Origin: Roseitalea sp. MMSF_3546
GTDB lineage: Bacteria > Pseudomonadota > Alphaproteobacteria > Rhizobiales > Rhizobiaceae
Reading direction: 5' to 3'
Assembly (NCBI RefSeq): GCF_030732865.1
Contig: NZ_JASHKB010000022.1
Span: 1-63,889 of the forward strand
Length of the DNA: 63,889 nt
Under the pieces are notes generated by a model. The model was not told the origin of the DNA. It saw only the letters and a list, made by a program, of their open reading frames with translations, and did not search any database. Position numbers and translations under genes: made by a program. Positions 25,196 to 33,735 of the stretch are shown here, one piece after another (position 1 is the first letter of the stretch; each line of letters begins with the position of its first letter).

Positions 25196-26423
25196 GGGCA
25201 ACCTCGTCCTTTTCAGTGGCTGTATGCGTTGTGGCGCCGATCGCCGCCAGAAGGCTCAGGCCGGTGTGATAGCCCGGATCGAGATCGGGCGTGGCCGGCA
25301 CGAAATCGACCGGGCCACCGGGCACAAGGGTCTGGTAGGCGTAGCCGCGACCGGCCTGCCAGTACCGTTCGAAGAAGGCCGCGTCCGCGGCCTGCCAGAT
25401 CTCGGCCATGTCGGCGCGCCCGGTCAGGGCGTGAGCGAGCGCGGCGGCGCGGATCGTCTCCGGCAGGGGCCACCAGGGGCAGTGCGGATCGCGCACCTCG
25501 CCGGTTTCGGCCGAGACCGACAGGACGATGCCGGGGCCCTTGAAGCCGGCGCGGAAGCAGGCGCGCAGGATATCGGCCAGCGTTTCGACGCGGGCCGGAT
25601 CGGCGGCAAGGGCCGGATCGTCGAGCGCAAAGCCGACCAGCTCGATTCCGTGGCCGACATTGCACGCCGGCTCGCCCGGCACGTTGAGCAGCAGGCCGGT
25701 CCCGGTATCGAGATGGTGCGAAAGCACGTGCTCGAGGAAAGCGGGTCCGAAACCGGCATGGTCGCCAAGACCGAGCCGGCGCAGCATGCCGCAGGCGCCC
25801 AGCACGATCATGCGCGGGCCGAAATCGGCCGGCTGGGCGGCAAGGGCCGCTTCGCCCAGGGGCGCGCGTTCGTTCATCTGAAAGCGCCCTGCCCGCACCG
25901 CTTCGACGACGCGGTCCAGATAGGCAAGGCGTTCGGGCAGTTCGGCCGGCGCATGGCGCGCCGCGCCGGCGACGAGCCCCTTTGCGGCGAAGGCATCGGA
26001 AAAGGTCCAGATGTCGGCCGGCCTGCTCTGCGCGACGATGCCTGCCTGATCGGCAAGAACGGGCCGCATGTCCCGGTCATAGCAGAAATAGATGTGGCCA
26101 TCTTCGGCCAGAAGATCGGCCAGTGCGCGATAAAGCCGCCGCCCCGCCGCATCGAGCGCGCGGGCCAAGCCGGGATCGCGTGCCTCGAAGAAGCGCGCAT
26201 GCGTCGCCAGCGCCTCGAGCGCGCGCCCCTGGATCCAGCCATAGGTGTAATCGGGACCGCGCAAACCGTCGGCGCGGGTGTAGTCGGCGCCGGTCATCGG
26301 GTTGACCTTGGTGTCGACGAACCCCGGACCGCGCAGGCCGCGGCCGAGCATCCATCCGAGCGCGGCGGCATTGCAGGCCGCGTAGCGTTCTGCCGCGGCG
26401 CCGGTATCGAATCCGCCGGTCAT
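25182..26423 (-). CDS. AGE-family (N-acylglucosamine 2-epimerase-like) protein
   Basis: This 413-residue protein has the (alpha/alpha)6-barrel pattern of the N-acylglucosamine 2-epimerase family, with NVGHGIELVGFAL, DPHCPWWPLPETIRAA and DPGYHTGLSL holding the usual histidines and acids. Family members epimerise N-acetylglucosamine/N-acetylmannosamine or isomerise mannose, or act as cellobiose epimerases. It sits between the permease and ATPase genes of a CUT1 importer, and both ends overlap its neighbours. It probably converts the imported sugar before the NagA/NagB steps encoded nearby. Confidence 0.82.
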   Translation of the reverse strand: MTGGFDTGAAAERYAACNAAALGWMLGRGLRGPGFVDTKVNPMTGADYTRADGLRGPDYTYGWIQGRALEALATHARFFEARDPGLARALDAAGRRLYRALADLLAEDGHIYFCYDRDMRPVLADQAGIVAQSRPADIWTFSDAFAAKGLVAGAARHAPAELPERLAYLDRVVEAVRAGRFQMNERAPLGEAALAAQPADFGPRMIVLGACGMLRRLGLGDHAGFGPAFLEHVLSHHLDTGTGLLLNVPGEPACNVGHGIELVGFALDDPALAADPARVETLADILRACFRAGFKGPGIVLSVSAETGEVRDPHCPWWPLPETIRAAALAHALTGRADMAEIWQAADAAFFERYWQAGRGYAYQTLVPGGPVDFVPATPDLDPGYHTGLSLLAAIGATTHTATEKDEVAHGGR

Positions 26424-27334
26424 TCCTTCATGCCCGTGCTGGCAACGCCCTGCACGAAGTTGCGGCGCAGGATGACGAACAAGGTCACCGACGGAACGAG
26501 CACCGCAGCCGAGGCGGCGCTCAGCCGGCCCAGGTCGACCGTGAACCCGGTCTGGAACAGCGCCAGTCCGACCTCGATCGTGTAGGCATCACGCGTCGTG
26601 GCAACGATGATCGGCCAGGCAAAGGACGTCCAGGCCTGAAAGAAGGCAAGAACGGCCAGCGCGCCCAATGCGCCGCGCAGCAGCGGCAGCACGATGAAGA
26701 CGAAGATCCACATCTCGCCGGCCCCGTCGATGCGCGCGGCCTCGAGCAACTCGTCGGGTATGGCATGCATGACGTTCTGACGGATCAGGAAGATGCCGAA
26801 GCTCATCACCAAATAGCCGAGCAGCAGGCCCCAGATCGAGTTGAGGATGCCAAGCGCCTGGGCCTGGAAATAGAGCGGGATCATGTAGACCTCGAAGGGC
26901 ACGATCGCCGTCGCCAGGATGACCAGGAACAGCAGGTGCAGGCTACGGAACGGGAACTTGGCCAGCACATAGCCGGCAATCGCCGAGGTGGCGACGATGG
27001 CGATCATCGAAAGGACCGCAAAGGAAAAGCTGTTCCATATCCACAGCAGAAGCGGCGTGTCGCCGAGCACCGAACGGAAATTCTCGAGCGTCGGGTCTTC
27101 GGGGATGATGCGCGGCGGCCATGCGACCATTTCCTGGGGCGTCTTGAAGGCGTTGGACACCAGGAACACCAGCGGCAGGATCATCAGCAGACCGAAGGCG
27201 AACAGGAAGGCGTCGATCGCAAGATCGGTCAGACGCGCCCTGGTGCGGCGCGACAGGCCGAGTGGGCCGGTGCGGGGAGCGTACCGGTCAGGTGTGGAGG
27301 CGTCCTGCGGATCGATGTCTGTGCTCTGGGTCAT
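26420..27334 (-). CDS. CUT1 sugar ABC permease (MalG type)
   Basis: This 304-residue permease has about six helices and the EAA loop LLEAARIDGAGEM near residues 200-212. The ATG overlaps the stop of the MalF-type gene by four bases, which rejects a much longer in-frame opening upstream. The N-terminal 35 residues are hydrophilic and cytoplasmic. It works with the MalF-type permease at 27331-28218. Confidence 0.92.
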   Translation of the reverse strand: MTQSTDIDPQDASTPDRYAPRTGPLGLSRRTRARLTDLAIDAFLFAFGLLMILPLVFLVSNAFKTPQEMVAWPPRIIPEDPTLENFRSVLGDTPLLLWIWNSFSFAVLSMIAIVATSAIAGYVLAKFPFRSLHLLFLVILATAIVPFEVYMIPLYFQAQALGILNSIWGLLLGYLVMSFGIFLIRQNVMHAIPDELLEAARIDGAGEMWIFVFIVLPLLRGALGALAVLAFFQAWTSFAWPIIVATTRDAYTIEVGLALFQTGFTVDLGRLSAASAAVLVPSVTLFVILRRNFVQGVASTGMKE

Positions 27335-28218
27335 CGGCGCCCCTTTTCGCGCAGCAGGCCGAACTGGACGAGCGTCAGCAGCAGGACGATGGCAAGCAGG
27401 ATCACCGCTTCGGCGGCGGCATAACCGATCCGGTAGTTGCGGAAGGCGTTCTCCAGCATGTCGAGCACCAGGACGCGGACCTGTCGCCCGGGCGCGCCCT
27501 GGCTGTCGGAGGCGAGCACGAAGGCCTGTGCATAGACGTTGAAGGCCGAAATGAGCGTGACGACCGAGACGTACAGCGTGATCGGCTTGAGCATGGGCAC
27601 GGAGATGTACCAGAAGCGGGCAATGCCGCCGGCGCCATCGAGCTTGGCCGCCTCGAACAGCGAGACCGGCAGATTCTTGAAGCCGACCAGATAGATCAGC
27701 ACCGCATAGCCCAGCGCCTGCCACGAGCACAGGATGATGATGGCGATGACCGAAAGCACCGGGTCGAACAGCCAGGGCTGTGCCGGCAGGCCGACCGACT
27801 GCAGAAGGCCGTTTAGCGGACCGAGATTGGCGTCGAAGATCCACTTCCACGCCATGGCGGCGGGCACCAGCGAGACGATGTGCGGAATGAACACGGTGGT
27901 CTCGTAAAAGCCGGCGAAGCGGCTGCGCGTGCGGTGGTAGATCAGCGCCGAAATGACGAGCGCGGTCGGAATGGTGATGAACAGCACGCCGAACGCAATG
28001 GCCGACGTGTTGATCAGCGCCTCGAGGAAGAGCTGATCCTGAAACAGCTCACGAAAATTCTGCAAGCCGATGAACGGCTTGTTCTTGGACAGGATGTCCC
28101 ACTGGTGAAGGCTCAGCCGCAGCGTCTCGACGATTGGGTACATGCGCACCCAGGCAAAGATCGCCAGGGTCGGCAGAATGGCCAGCATGGCAAAGCGCCA
28201 TCTCTTCCATCGCAGCAT
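27331..28218 (-). CDS. CUT1 sugar ABC permease (MalF type)
   Basis: This 295-residue permease is of normal length, with the EAA loop LFEAAKLDGAGGIA around residues 190-203. GGAGAC precedes the ATG. It follows the binding-protein gene after 68 bases that contain a strong hairpin. Together with the next permease and the ATPase it makes a complete importer. Confidence 0.92.
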   Translation of the reverse strand: MLRWKRWRFAMLAILPTLAIFAWVRMYPIVETLRLSLHQWDILSKNKPFIGLQNFRELFQDQLFLEALINTSAIAFGVLFITIPTALVISALIYHRTRSRFAGFYETTVFIPHIVSLVPAAMAWKWIFDANLGPLNGLLQSVGLPAQPWLFDPVLSVIAIIILCSWQALGYAVLIYLVGFKNLPVSLFEAAKLDGAGGIARFWYISVPMLKPITLYVSVVTLISAFNVYAQAFVLASDSQGAPGRQVRVLVLDMLENAFRNYRIGYAAAEAVILLAIVLLLTLVQFGLLREKGRR

Positions 28219-28238
28219 GTGCCGTCTCCAAATGCGCG

Positions 28239-28261
28239 CCGGGGCGCGCGAGGCGCCCCGG
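28239..28261 (-). other. Intercistronic stem-loop after CUT1 binding-protein gene
   Basis: A perfect nine-base stem (CCGGGGCGC with GCGCCCCGG, loop of five) lies 25 bases past the binding-protein stop and just before the first permease gene. It has no T tract. It matches in position and form the hairpins at 15971 and 48875. Confidence 0.55.
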
Positions 28262-28286
28262 ATCCCTGTAAGAAGTCCGCCGGGCC

Positions 28287-29570
28287 CTATTGGGCCAGAA
28301 GGCCTTCGCGCTCAAGGATGCGATTGGTCTCCTCGGCCGCTGCGGCCAGATAGGCGTCAATCGCCGCGTCGTCTTCGGCCAGGGAGGCGTCGCCGAAGGC
28401 ACGGGTGAGCTGGGCGGCAAACCGGGTGAGGATTTCCTCGATCGGTCCGATCGCCGGCAGGGTGAAGAACTCGTAGTCCGCAGGATAGTCGACGAAGGCG
28501 GAAAACTGCGGAATCGCCTCGGTGACCGGGGAATAGTCGACATTGGCGCGGTTGGGCAGCCAGCCGACATTCTCCAGCATCCAGACCAGGTGCTCGGGCT
28601 CGTTGGCCTCGCGCGTGAAGGCCCATGCCGCCTCGCTGTCCGCATCGCTGACATAAAGATTGACGGCCAGGGCAATCGAGCCCTCGGGCAGCGGCGCGGT
28701 GGCATAGTTGAGGTCGGGCGCCTTGGCGGCGGTGTCGCCGATCACCCAGCTTTCGCGGATGAACATGGCCGTCTGCTCGCGCTGGAATGCCTCGGCATCG
28801 GCCGGCATCTGCTCGCTCACCGTATTGAGCGTGTGCACGTTCTGAAGGTACTGCTTGAGCGCCTGCCGGCCCGCCTCGTTGGCATAGGCCGCGCGCCACT
28901 TGCCATCGTCGGTCTGCTCGAGCAGATCGCCGCCGAACTGGAACAGGTTGATCCAGAACTTCTCGGCGATGCCCTGCCCGCCACCGGACAGCCGCAGGCT
29001 CCAGCCGGACACCGTCGGATTGCCGTTGTCGTCGCGCTGGGTCAGCTTTTCGGCGTAATCGGTGTATTCGGCCATGGTCGCAGGCGGTCCGTCCAGGCCG
29101 GCCGCTTCGAGCATGTCGACATTGTAGAACAGCGCACCCTGGCCCCGGAACAGCGGCACACCGTAGACGGTGCCGTCATCGGAGGCCGATTCGACGAAGA
29201 ACTCGCCGAAGTTCTCGGGATCGGTCACGAAGTCCGCAAGGTCGTCGGGGACCGGCGGCAGAAGGTCGTTCTCGATGTAGCGCTGGGCGGTCGAACCGGC
29301 CAGTTCGATCACCTTGACGCCGCCGGCGCCGGAGGTCAGGCCAAGCGCGATGCGCTTTTCGTGTTCGCGCAGCGCGATCGCCTCGACGTTCACCTCAAGG
29401 TCCGGATAGTCCTGCTTGAGCGCCTCGGCGACGCGTTCATAGAACGGTGCCATCTCCGGAAAGCCGCTCCAGACGGTCAGCGTTTCGGCATGGGCGGGCG
29501 CGGCGGCGAGCATCGTCGCCGATGCGAGGCTGGCCGCCAAGGCGAGTGGTTTCATGGTCCCAACTTTCAT
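28287..29570 (-). CDS. CUT1 sugar ABC substrate-binding protein (SBP family 1)
   Basis: This 427-residue periplasmic protein has a signal peptide cleaved after AAPAHA (about residue 28). The body is typical of extracellular solute-binding family 1: TLTVWSGFPEMAPFYERV near the mature start, then VPLFRGQGALFYNVDMLEAAG. AGGGAGAT stands before the ATG at 29570, which rejects the far longer frame upstream. It is the first gene of the importer operon and lies just after the LacI-type operator at 29629-29646. Given that regulon, an amino sugar or its oligomer is the likely ligand. Confidence 0.92.
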   Translation of the reverse strand: MKVGTMKPLALAASLASATMLAAAPAHAETLTVWSGFPEMAPFYERVAEALKQDYPDLEVNVEAIALREHEKRIALGLTSGAGGVKVIELAGSTAQRYIENDLLPPVPDDLADFVTDPENFGEFFVESASDDGTVYGVPLFRGQGALFYNVDMLEAAGLDGPPATMAEYTDYAEKLTQRDDNGNPTVSGWSLRLSGGGQGIAEKFWINLFQFGGDLLEQTDDGKWRAAYANEAGRQALKQYLQNVHTLNTVSEQMPADAEAFQREQTAMFIRESWVIGDTAAKAPDLNYATAPLPEGSIALAVNLYVSDADSEAAWAFTREANEPEHLVWMLENVGWLPNRANVDYSPVTEAIPQFSAFVDYPADYEFFTLPAIGPIEEILTRFAAQLTRAFGDASLAEDDAAIDAYLAAAAEETNRILEREGLLAQ

Positions 29571-29628
29571 TGCGATCTCCCTGCGATCTCCCTGGGTGCG
29601 CGGTGGATGCCGCGTCGGAAAACAGTTG

Positions 29629-29646
29629 CATGCAACCGGTTGCATG
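29629..29646. promoter_or_regulatory. LacI-type operator upstream of the importer operon
   Basis: A perfect 18-base palindrome CATGCAACCGGTTGCATG has the central CG and symmetry typical of LacI-family operators. Read on the minus strand, a perfect -35 box TTGACA (29650-29645) overlaps its edge, so a bound repressor would block the promoter of the binding-protein gene 59 bases downstream. A weak -10 candidate (AACTGT) follows 17 bases later. The identical 18 bases recur at 33718-33735 beside a LacI-family gene. Confidence 0.85.
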
Positions 29647-29685
29647 TCAATCTGGGAAAGCCCGGGGCATTGGCGCCGATGCGGG

Positions 29686-30930
29686 TCATTGCCGCGCCAG
29701 TGCGACGGCGGTGTCGGCAAGCGTTTCGGCGCACCCGGGCGCAAAGCTTGCCGGCTGGCCGTAATAGCGGTGGGCTTCGTCGACCTCGTAGCCGCCATGG
29801 GCATATTCGCCCGCCGGCGGAATGTAGCCGGGATTGTCCTCGCAGAAGCCGGCGAGCATGAGCGGGCCGGCCCCGATTCGCTCGCGCAGATCGAGCCCCG
29901 TGGCCGCGAAGATCTCGCCGGGCATCCCGACGAGCCCCATTCCGCCCCAGTCAAGCACGCTGACGCGCGCCGGCAGCGGATCGAGCGGGCGCGGCGCAAC
30001 GGCTTCGGCCCAGCGCACCCAATGGCGCAACAGGGTCGCACGAACGGGATCGGCGGTTTCGGCCTCACTTGCCCACCGCGCCGCCAGTTCGCCGGGCGGC
30101 GCCGGCTCGCGCCGCTCAAATCCCAGCGACACATCCGCGTTTCGGACCGATGCGGTCACGCCGAGCGGCGTCAATGATGCGGCCAGCGCATTGGTCGCGA
30201 TGCGTGCGCCATAGCTTTCGGCGGTCGGAAAATCGCGACCGGGCTGACCGGATGTGCTCAGCGAGGCTGCGGCCGAATGGCCCGTGTTCAGATCGCCGAT
30301 GCACCCTGTCAGGAACAGCGCGGTCGCGCCGGGCAGCGCGCGCTCGATCGCGGCGCGGACGAAATGGGGATAGTCGGCCGTCCACAGGGTGTTGTCGGCG
30401 CCGAGCACGACGGGGTGGCAGGCATAGTTGACCAGCACCGCCATGGGGGCGCCATCGGCCCCGTCGACGCGCAGCACGGGCAAGGCGCGGTCGATCGGCC
30501 CGTCGGCGTGACGGCGATTGCGGGCAATGTCCGGATCGGCTGCCATCGCAAAGCTCAGCGTGGCCGGCCGCCGGCCGGCGACAGCCCGCCCGATGGCCTC
30601 GATGCATGCGGATTGGAGCGCTTGCATGTAGGCGGGGTCGGGGTCCGGGCTGAGGCGCCCGGGCATGGTGGACGGACCGCCATGGGTGTGCATGGCCTGG
30701 ATGACGATATTGCCGTCCGGCAGCGGCGCGGCGTCCCGGACACGCGCGCAGAACGCGCGGTCGAGGCCGATCACATCGACCACCAGGAGCGCCGTGTCGC
30801 CGACAACCAGGGCACGCGCGGTGAGCCGGTCATGGGTGCCGGAAGCCGGTTGGGTGCGCGCGGCGAAGCCGGCCATGGCAAGCCCGGCAGGGGGCGTGAC
30901 GTCGATGGCGGCAACGCCGGCGGCGATCAT
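29686..30930 (-). CDS. Neutral ceramidase-like (N-terminal domain) hydrolase
   Basis: This 414-residue protein resembles the N-terminal catalytic domain of neutral/alkaline ceramidases. It has the zinc-type motif HTHGGP at 81-86, a second histidine in NYACHPVVLG (His172), and FLTGCIGDLN, and starts with IDVTPPAGLAMAGFAAR. It has no signal peptide and no C-terminal ceramidase domain, so it is probably cytoplasmic and not a lipid amidase. The start overlaps nagA by four bases. In this operon it may remove an N-acyl or other group from an amino-sugar compound. That role is inference and I know of no proven example. Confidence 0.72.
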   Translation of the reverse strand: MIAAGVAAIDVTPPAGLAMAGFAARTQPASGTHDRLTARALVVGDTALLVVDVIGLDRAFCARVRDAAPLPDGNIVIQAMHTHGGPSTMPGRLSPDPDPAYMQALQSACIEAIGRAVAGRRPATLSFAMAADPDIARNRRHADGPIDRALPVLRVDGADGAPMAVLVNYACHPVVLGADNTLWTADYPHFVRAAIERALPGATALFLTGCIGDLNTGHSAAASLSTSGQPGRDFPTAESYGARIATNALAASLTPLGVTASVRNADVSLGFERREPAPPGELAARWASEAETADPVRATLLRHWVRWAEAVAPRPLDPLPARVSVLDWGGMGLVGMPGEIFAATGLDLRERIGAGPLMLAGFCEDNPGYIPPAGEYAHGGYEVDEAHRYYGQPASFAPGCAETLADTAVALARQ

Positions 30931-32081
30931 GGCCTCACGGCCCGGCCGGCGAGCCAGACCTCTCCGATATCGAGTTGCCTTGCGCCGCCGGCGGGCGGCA
31001 TCTCGAACCGGATGATGTCGGCGCGGGCGCCCGGCGACAACCCCTCGTCGCGTCCGACGAAGCGGCCCGGATTCGTGGTCGCCAGCGGCAACACGTCGGC
31101 AAGCGGCAGCCCTGCCATGTCCATGGCGAGGGGCACGCAGGCGGCGAGCGGAATGCCGGCACCGGCCAGATAGGGCGTTCCGGCCATCGAGATACGGCCG
31201 TTTTCGGCGACGTCGACGGTGCCGCCGATGGCCTGCTCGTAACGGCCCGGCGGCATGCCGGCCATGGCCACGCTGTCGGAGACAAGGATCGACCGGTCCA
31301 GGCCCTTGGCGCGAACCATGGCCTTGAACGGTGCCGGAGGCAGGTGATGGCCGTCGGCGATGAAGGAGGCCATCAGCGCGTCGGCGGCAAGCTGCGACCA
31401 GATCAGATTGGGATGACGCGGCAGTTCGGCCGCCGCGCCATTGCCCAGATGTGTCGACAGGCGTGCACCGGCGCGGACCGCCGCATCGATCTGTTCGGGC
31501 GTGGCGCCGCTATGGCCAATGGCGCAATGGACATCGCGCTGCCGCAGGGCGGCGATGTATTCGAGGGCACCGGGCTGCTCGGGCGCGAGCGTGACCAGGC
31601 GGACCAGCCCTGCCGCCGCCTTCTGCCAGGCGGCGAACTCATCGAGCGATGGCCGGCGGACATGGGCCGCAGGATGGGCGCCGCGCGGGCCGTCGAGCGG
31701 TGAGATGGACGGGCCCTCGACGTGGACGCCGGCAATCATGGCCGCGGCGACCGGGTCGGTGTCGCGGGCGGCGCGAATGGCCGCCAGCGCATTGCAGATC
31801 GTCGGCTGGTCGGCGGTGATCACGGTCGGCAGGAAGCCGGTGACCCCCAGGCGCACAAGGCGCGCGCACAGGTCGCGCACCGTTGCGGGCGTCAGCGCGC
31901 CGTCATTGAGATCCAGGCCGGCAAAGCCGTTGACCTGCAAATCGATCAGGCCGGCGGACAGAAGTCCCGGTTCGGGGTCGCCATGCGGCTCGACGGCGGT
32001 GATCGTCTCGCCCTCGACCGTTACCGCAATGCCCCGGCCGGTCAGCGCGTCGGTTCCCGTGATGGGCGCGCGGTCCGTCAC
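30927..32081 (-). CDS. nagA: N-acetylglucosamine-6-phosphate deacetylase (NagA family)
   Basis: This 384-residue amidohydrolase removes acetate from N-acetylglucosamine 6-phosphate. Key positions are the metal ligand Glu122 in HVEGP, His190 in IGHSGAT, His211 in STHLGNGA and catalytic Asp269 in VSDSVAMAG. The usual THLFNAM is changed to THLGNGA, which could alter specificity. The start is a GTG overlapping the SIS stop by four bases. With NagB it channels amino sugars into fructose 6-phosphate. Position between SIS and ceramidase-like genes supports a shared pathway. Confidence 0.87.
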   Translation of the reverse strand: MTDRAPITGTDALTGRGIAVTVEGETITAVEPHGDPEPGLLSAGLIDLQVNGFAGLDLNDGALTPATVRDLCARLVRLGVTGFLPTVITADQPTICNALAAIRAARDTDPVAAAMIAGVHVEGPSISPLDGPRGAHPAAHVRRPSLDEFAAWQKAAAGLVRLVTLAPEQPGALEYIAALRQRDVHCAIGHSGATPEQIDAAVRAGARLSTHLGNGAAAELPRHPNLIWSQLAADALMASFIADGHHLPPAPFKAMVRAKGLDRSILVSDSVAMAGMPPGRYEQAIGGTVDVAENGRISMAGTPYLAGAGIPLAACVPLAMDMAGLPLADVLPLATTNPGRFVGRDEGLSPGARADIIRFEMPPAGGARQLDIGEVWLAGRAVRP

Positions 32082-32872
32082 AGGCCGCGCACCCGATGGC
32101 GAAATCGGTCCAGAAACCGGGCATTGGCCTGATCGCCGCCGGGGGCGTTGCCGCTGCGCCAGACGGGCGGCTCGATACCGCGCTCGACGAGCAGCGCGAT
32201 CGTGCGGATGGACAGGCAGTTGAGCGCAAAGGCGTTGGCGAAGGTTGAGATGGCCGCGACGTTCTCGCCCAGACCGGGCACAGAAACGACCGCATCGCCG
32301 ATCGGCACGTCGGTGTCGATATGGATGTCGACGAGGTCGTGCAGATTGTGCCCGGTGGGGTGGCGTGCCGGGTGATCGGGCGCGGTTCCCTGCGCATGGG
32401 CGCGCGAACTGACGCCGATCAGCGCGACACCGCGTTGGCGCGCCTCCAGCGCCGCATCGATGAGCGCGGCGTTGATGCCATAGGCGTTGACGAGCACGAG
32501 CAGATCGTCAGCGCCCAGACCGCGGTCGGCGATGACCACGCGACCATAGCCCGGCGTGCGCTCGATCGCCATGGAGCGCAGCGCGCCATTGGACAACAGC
32601 GTGCCCTCGTCGAGGATCGCGGCGATGTGCATCAGCCCGCCGGCGCGGAAGAACAATTCCTGGGTCGCGAGATTGGAATGCCCGCCCGGTCCGAAGATGT
32701 GGACCAGTCGGTCGGCGGCGATCTGGTCGGCGAGCCGCGCGGCGGCCTCGCCCAGCGCGCCGGACTGGCCGTTCTGGATCGCCGACAGTTGCGCATTGAT
32801 CGCCTGCAGATAGCCGGCGCACAGCGCCTGGGCGTCAATGGGATCGGTCGGCGGCGTTGTCGTGGGGGACAT
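32078..32872 (-). CDS. SIS-domain sugar phosphate protein
   Basis: This 264-residue protein has a SIS domain with a phosphosugar-binding start RLVHIFGPGGHSNLATQELF and a second half beginning ADDLLVLVNAYGINAALID. It resembles the UPF0309/YckB-like group rather than GlmS. GGAGG lies nine bases before the ATG at 32872, so the gene begins 38 bases inside the end of nagB. Its role may be to isomerise or sense an amino sugar phosphate. Confidence 0.8.
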   Translation of the reverse strand: MSPTTTPPTDPIDAQALCAGYLQAINAQLSAIQNGQSGALGEAAARLADQIAADRLVHIFGPGGHSNLATQELFFRAGGLMHIAAILDEGTLLSNGALRSMAIERTPGYGRVVIADRGLGADDLLVLVNAYGINAALIDAALEARQRGVALIGVSSRAHAQGTAPDHPARHPTGHNLHDLVDIHIDTDVPIGDAVVSVPGLGENVAAISTFANAFALNCLSIRTIALLVERGIEPPVWRSGNAPGGDQANARFLDRFRHRVRGL

Positions 32873-33653
32873 TGCGGGCGGCCTCCGTGTCCAGATAAAC
32901 GGTGCAGTTGTCATGGCGGCGCAGGATCGAGGCCGGACAGGCCGTGCTGATCGGGCCGGTCAACGCGGCGGCAACCGCGTTGGCCTTGTGGGCGCCGGGC
33001 ACGACGCAAAACAAGGTCCGGGCGCGCATCATCTGCGGAATCGTCAGCGTCAGCGCATGGGTGGGAACGTCGTCGAGCGTGGCGAATCCCTGATCATCGA
33101 TCTGCTGGAGGCGACAGACCTGGTCGAGTTCGACGCGCTTGACATCGAGCGGATCGTCGAAATCGGCGACGGGCGGGTCGTTGAAGGCGATGTGACCGTT
33201 CACGCCGATGCCCAGGCACACGATGTCGATCGGCGCCTGGGCCAGCAAGGCCGCATAGCGCCGCGCCTCGGCATCGGGGTCCGGCTCGGGCACGATGCGG
33301 TGAACCGTGGCGCCGGGCAGATGATCGAACAGATGCCGGTCGAGCCACCTGGCGAAGCGCTGCGGAGCGTCGGCCGGCAGGCCAATGAATTCGTCCATGT
33401 GGAACAGCGTGACCCTGGTCCAGTCGATCCCCGGCTCGGCGAGCAAGGCGGTGAACATGGCGCCCTGGCTGGGTGCGGCGGCAACGGTCATGCGCAAACG
33501 GCCGGCCTGCGCCAGGATCTCGCGCATGTGGCCGGCGATCGCACCGGCGGCGGCCGCCCCGAGCGCGGCCGCACCGGGATGGATTTCCACCCGCAACGCA
33601 CCAAAGCGCCGAATGACCGGTGGCGTTGGGCCGTAAACGACGGCATCGGACAC
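32835..33653 (-). CDS. nagB: Glucosamine-6-phosphate deaminase-like protein (NagB family)
   Basis: This 272-residue enzyme would convert glucosamine 6-phosphate to fructose 6-phosphate and ammonia. It has FHMDEFIGL (Asp-Glu pair) and the active-site loop GIGVNGHIAFNDPP. In E. coli NagB the loop reads DGHIAFNE. Here the first Asp is Asn, as in Bacillus NagB, and the last Glu is Asp. The start is a GTG at 33653 with GGAG nine bases before it. A second GTG two codons upstream is too close to that site. It is the first gene of the minus operon behind the operator at 33718. Confidence 0.87.
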   Translation of the reverse strand: MSDAVVYGPTPPVIRRFGALRVEIHPGAAALGAAAAGAIAGHMREILAQAGRLRMTVAAAPSQGAMFTALLAEPGIDWTRVTLFHMDEFIGLPADAPQRFARWLDRHLFDHLPGATVHRIVPEPDPDAEARRYAALLAQAPIDIVCLGIGVNGHIAFNDPPVADFDDPLDVKRVELDQVCRLQQIDDQGFATLDDVPTHALTLTIPQMMRARTLFCVVPGAHKANAVAAALTGPISTACPASILRRHDNCTVYLDTEAARNVPHDNAADRSH

Positions 33654-33717
33654 GGACACGATCTCCTGTGCTGCATTGGCGGGCGGGCGCGCGGTGGCGC
33701 CGGACCCCAGCCGATGC

Positions 33718-33735
33718 CATGCAACCGGTTGCATG
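33718..33735. promoter_or_regulatory. LacI-type operator between nagB and the regulator gene
   Basis: This is an exact second copy of the palindrome CATGCAACCGGTTGCATG. It lies 65 bases before the nagB start and 80 bases before the LacI-family start. On the minus strand a TTGACA -35 box (33739-33734) overlaps it in the same way as at the importer operon. The site can therefore control both the nag operon and the regulator itself. Confidence 0.87.

Noticed and set aside
29571-30134. N-terminal extension of the CUT1 binding protein
   Set aside because: It overlaps the ceramidase-like gene and the operator. The ATG at 29570 has a ribosome binding site and a signal peptide.
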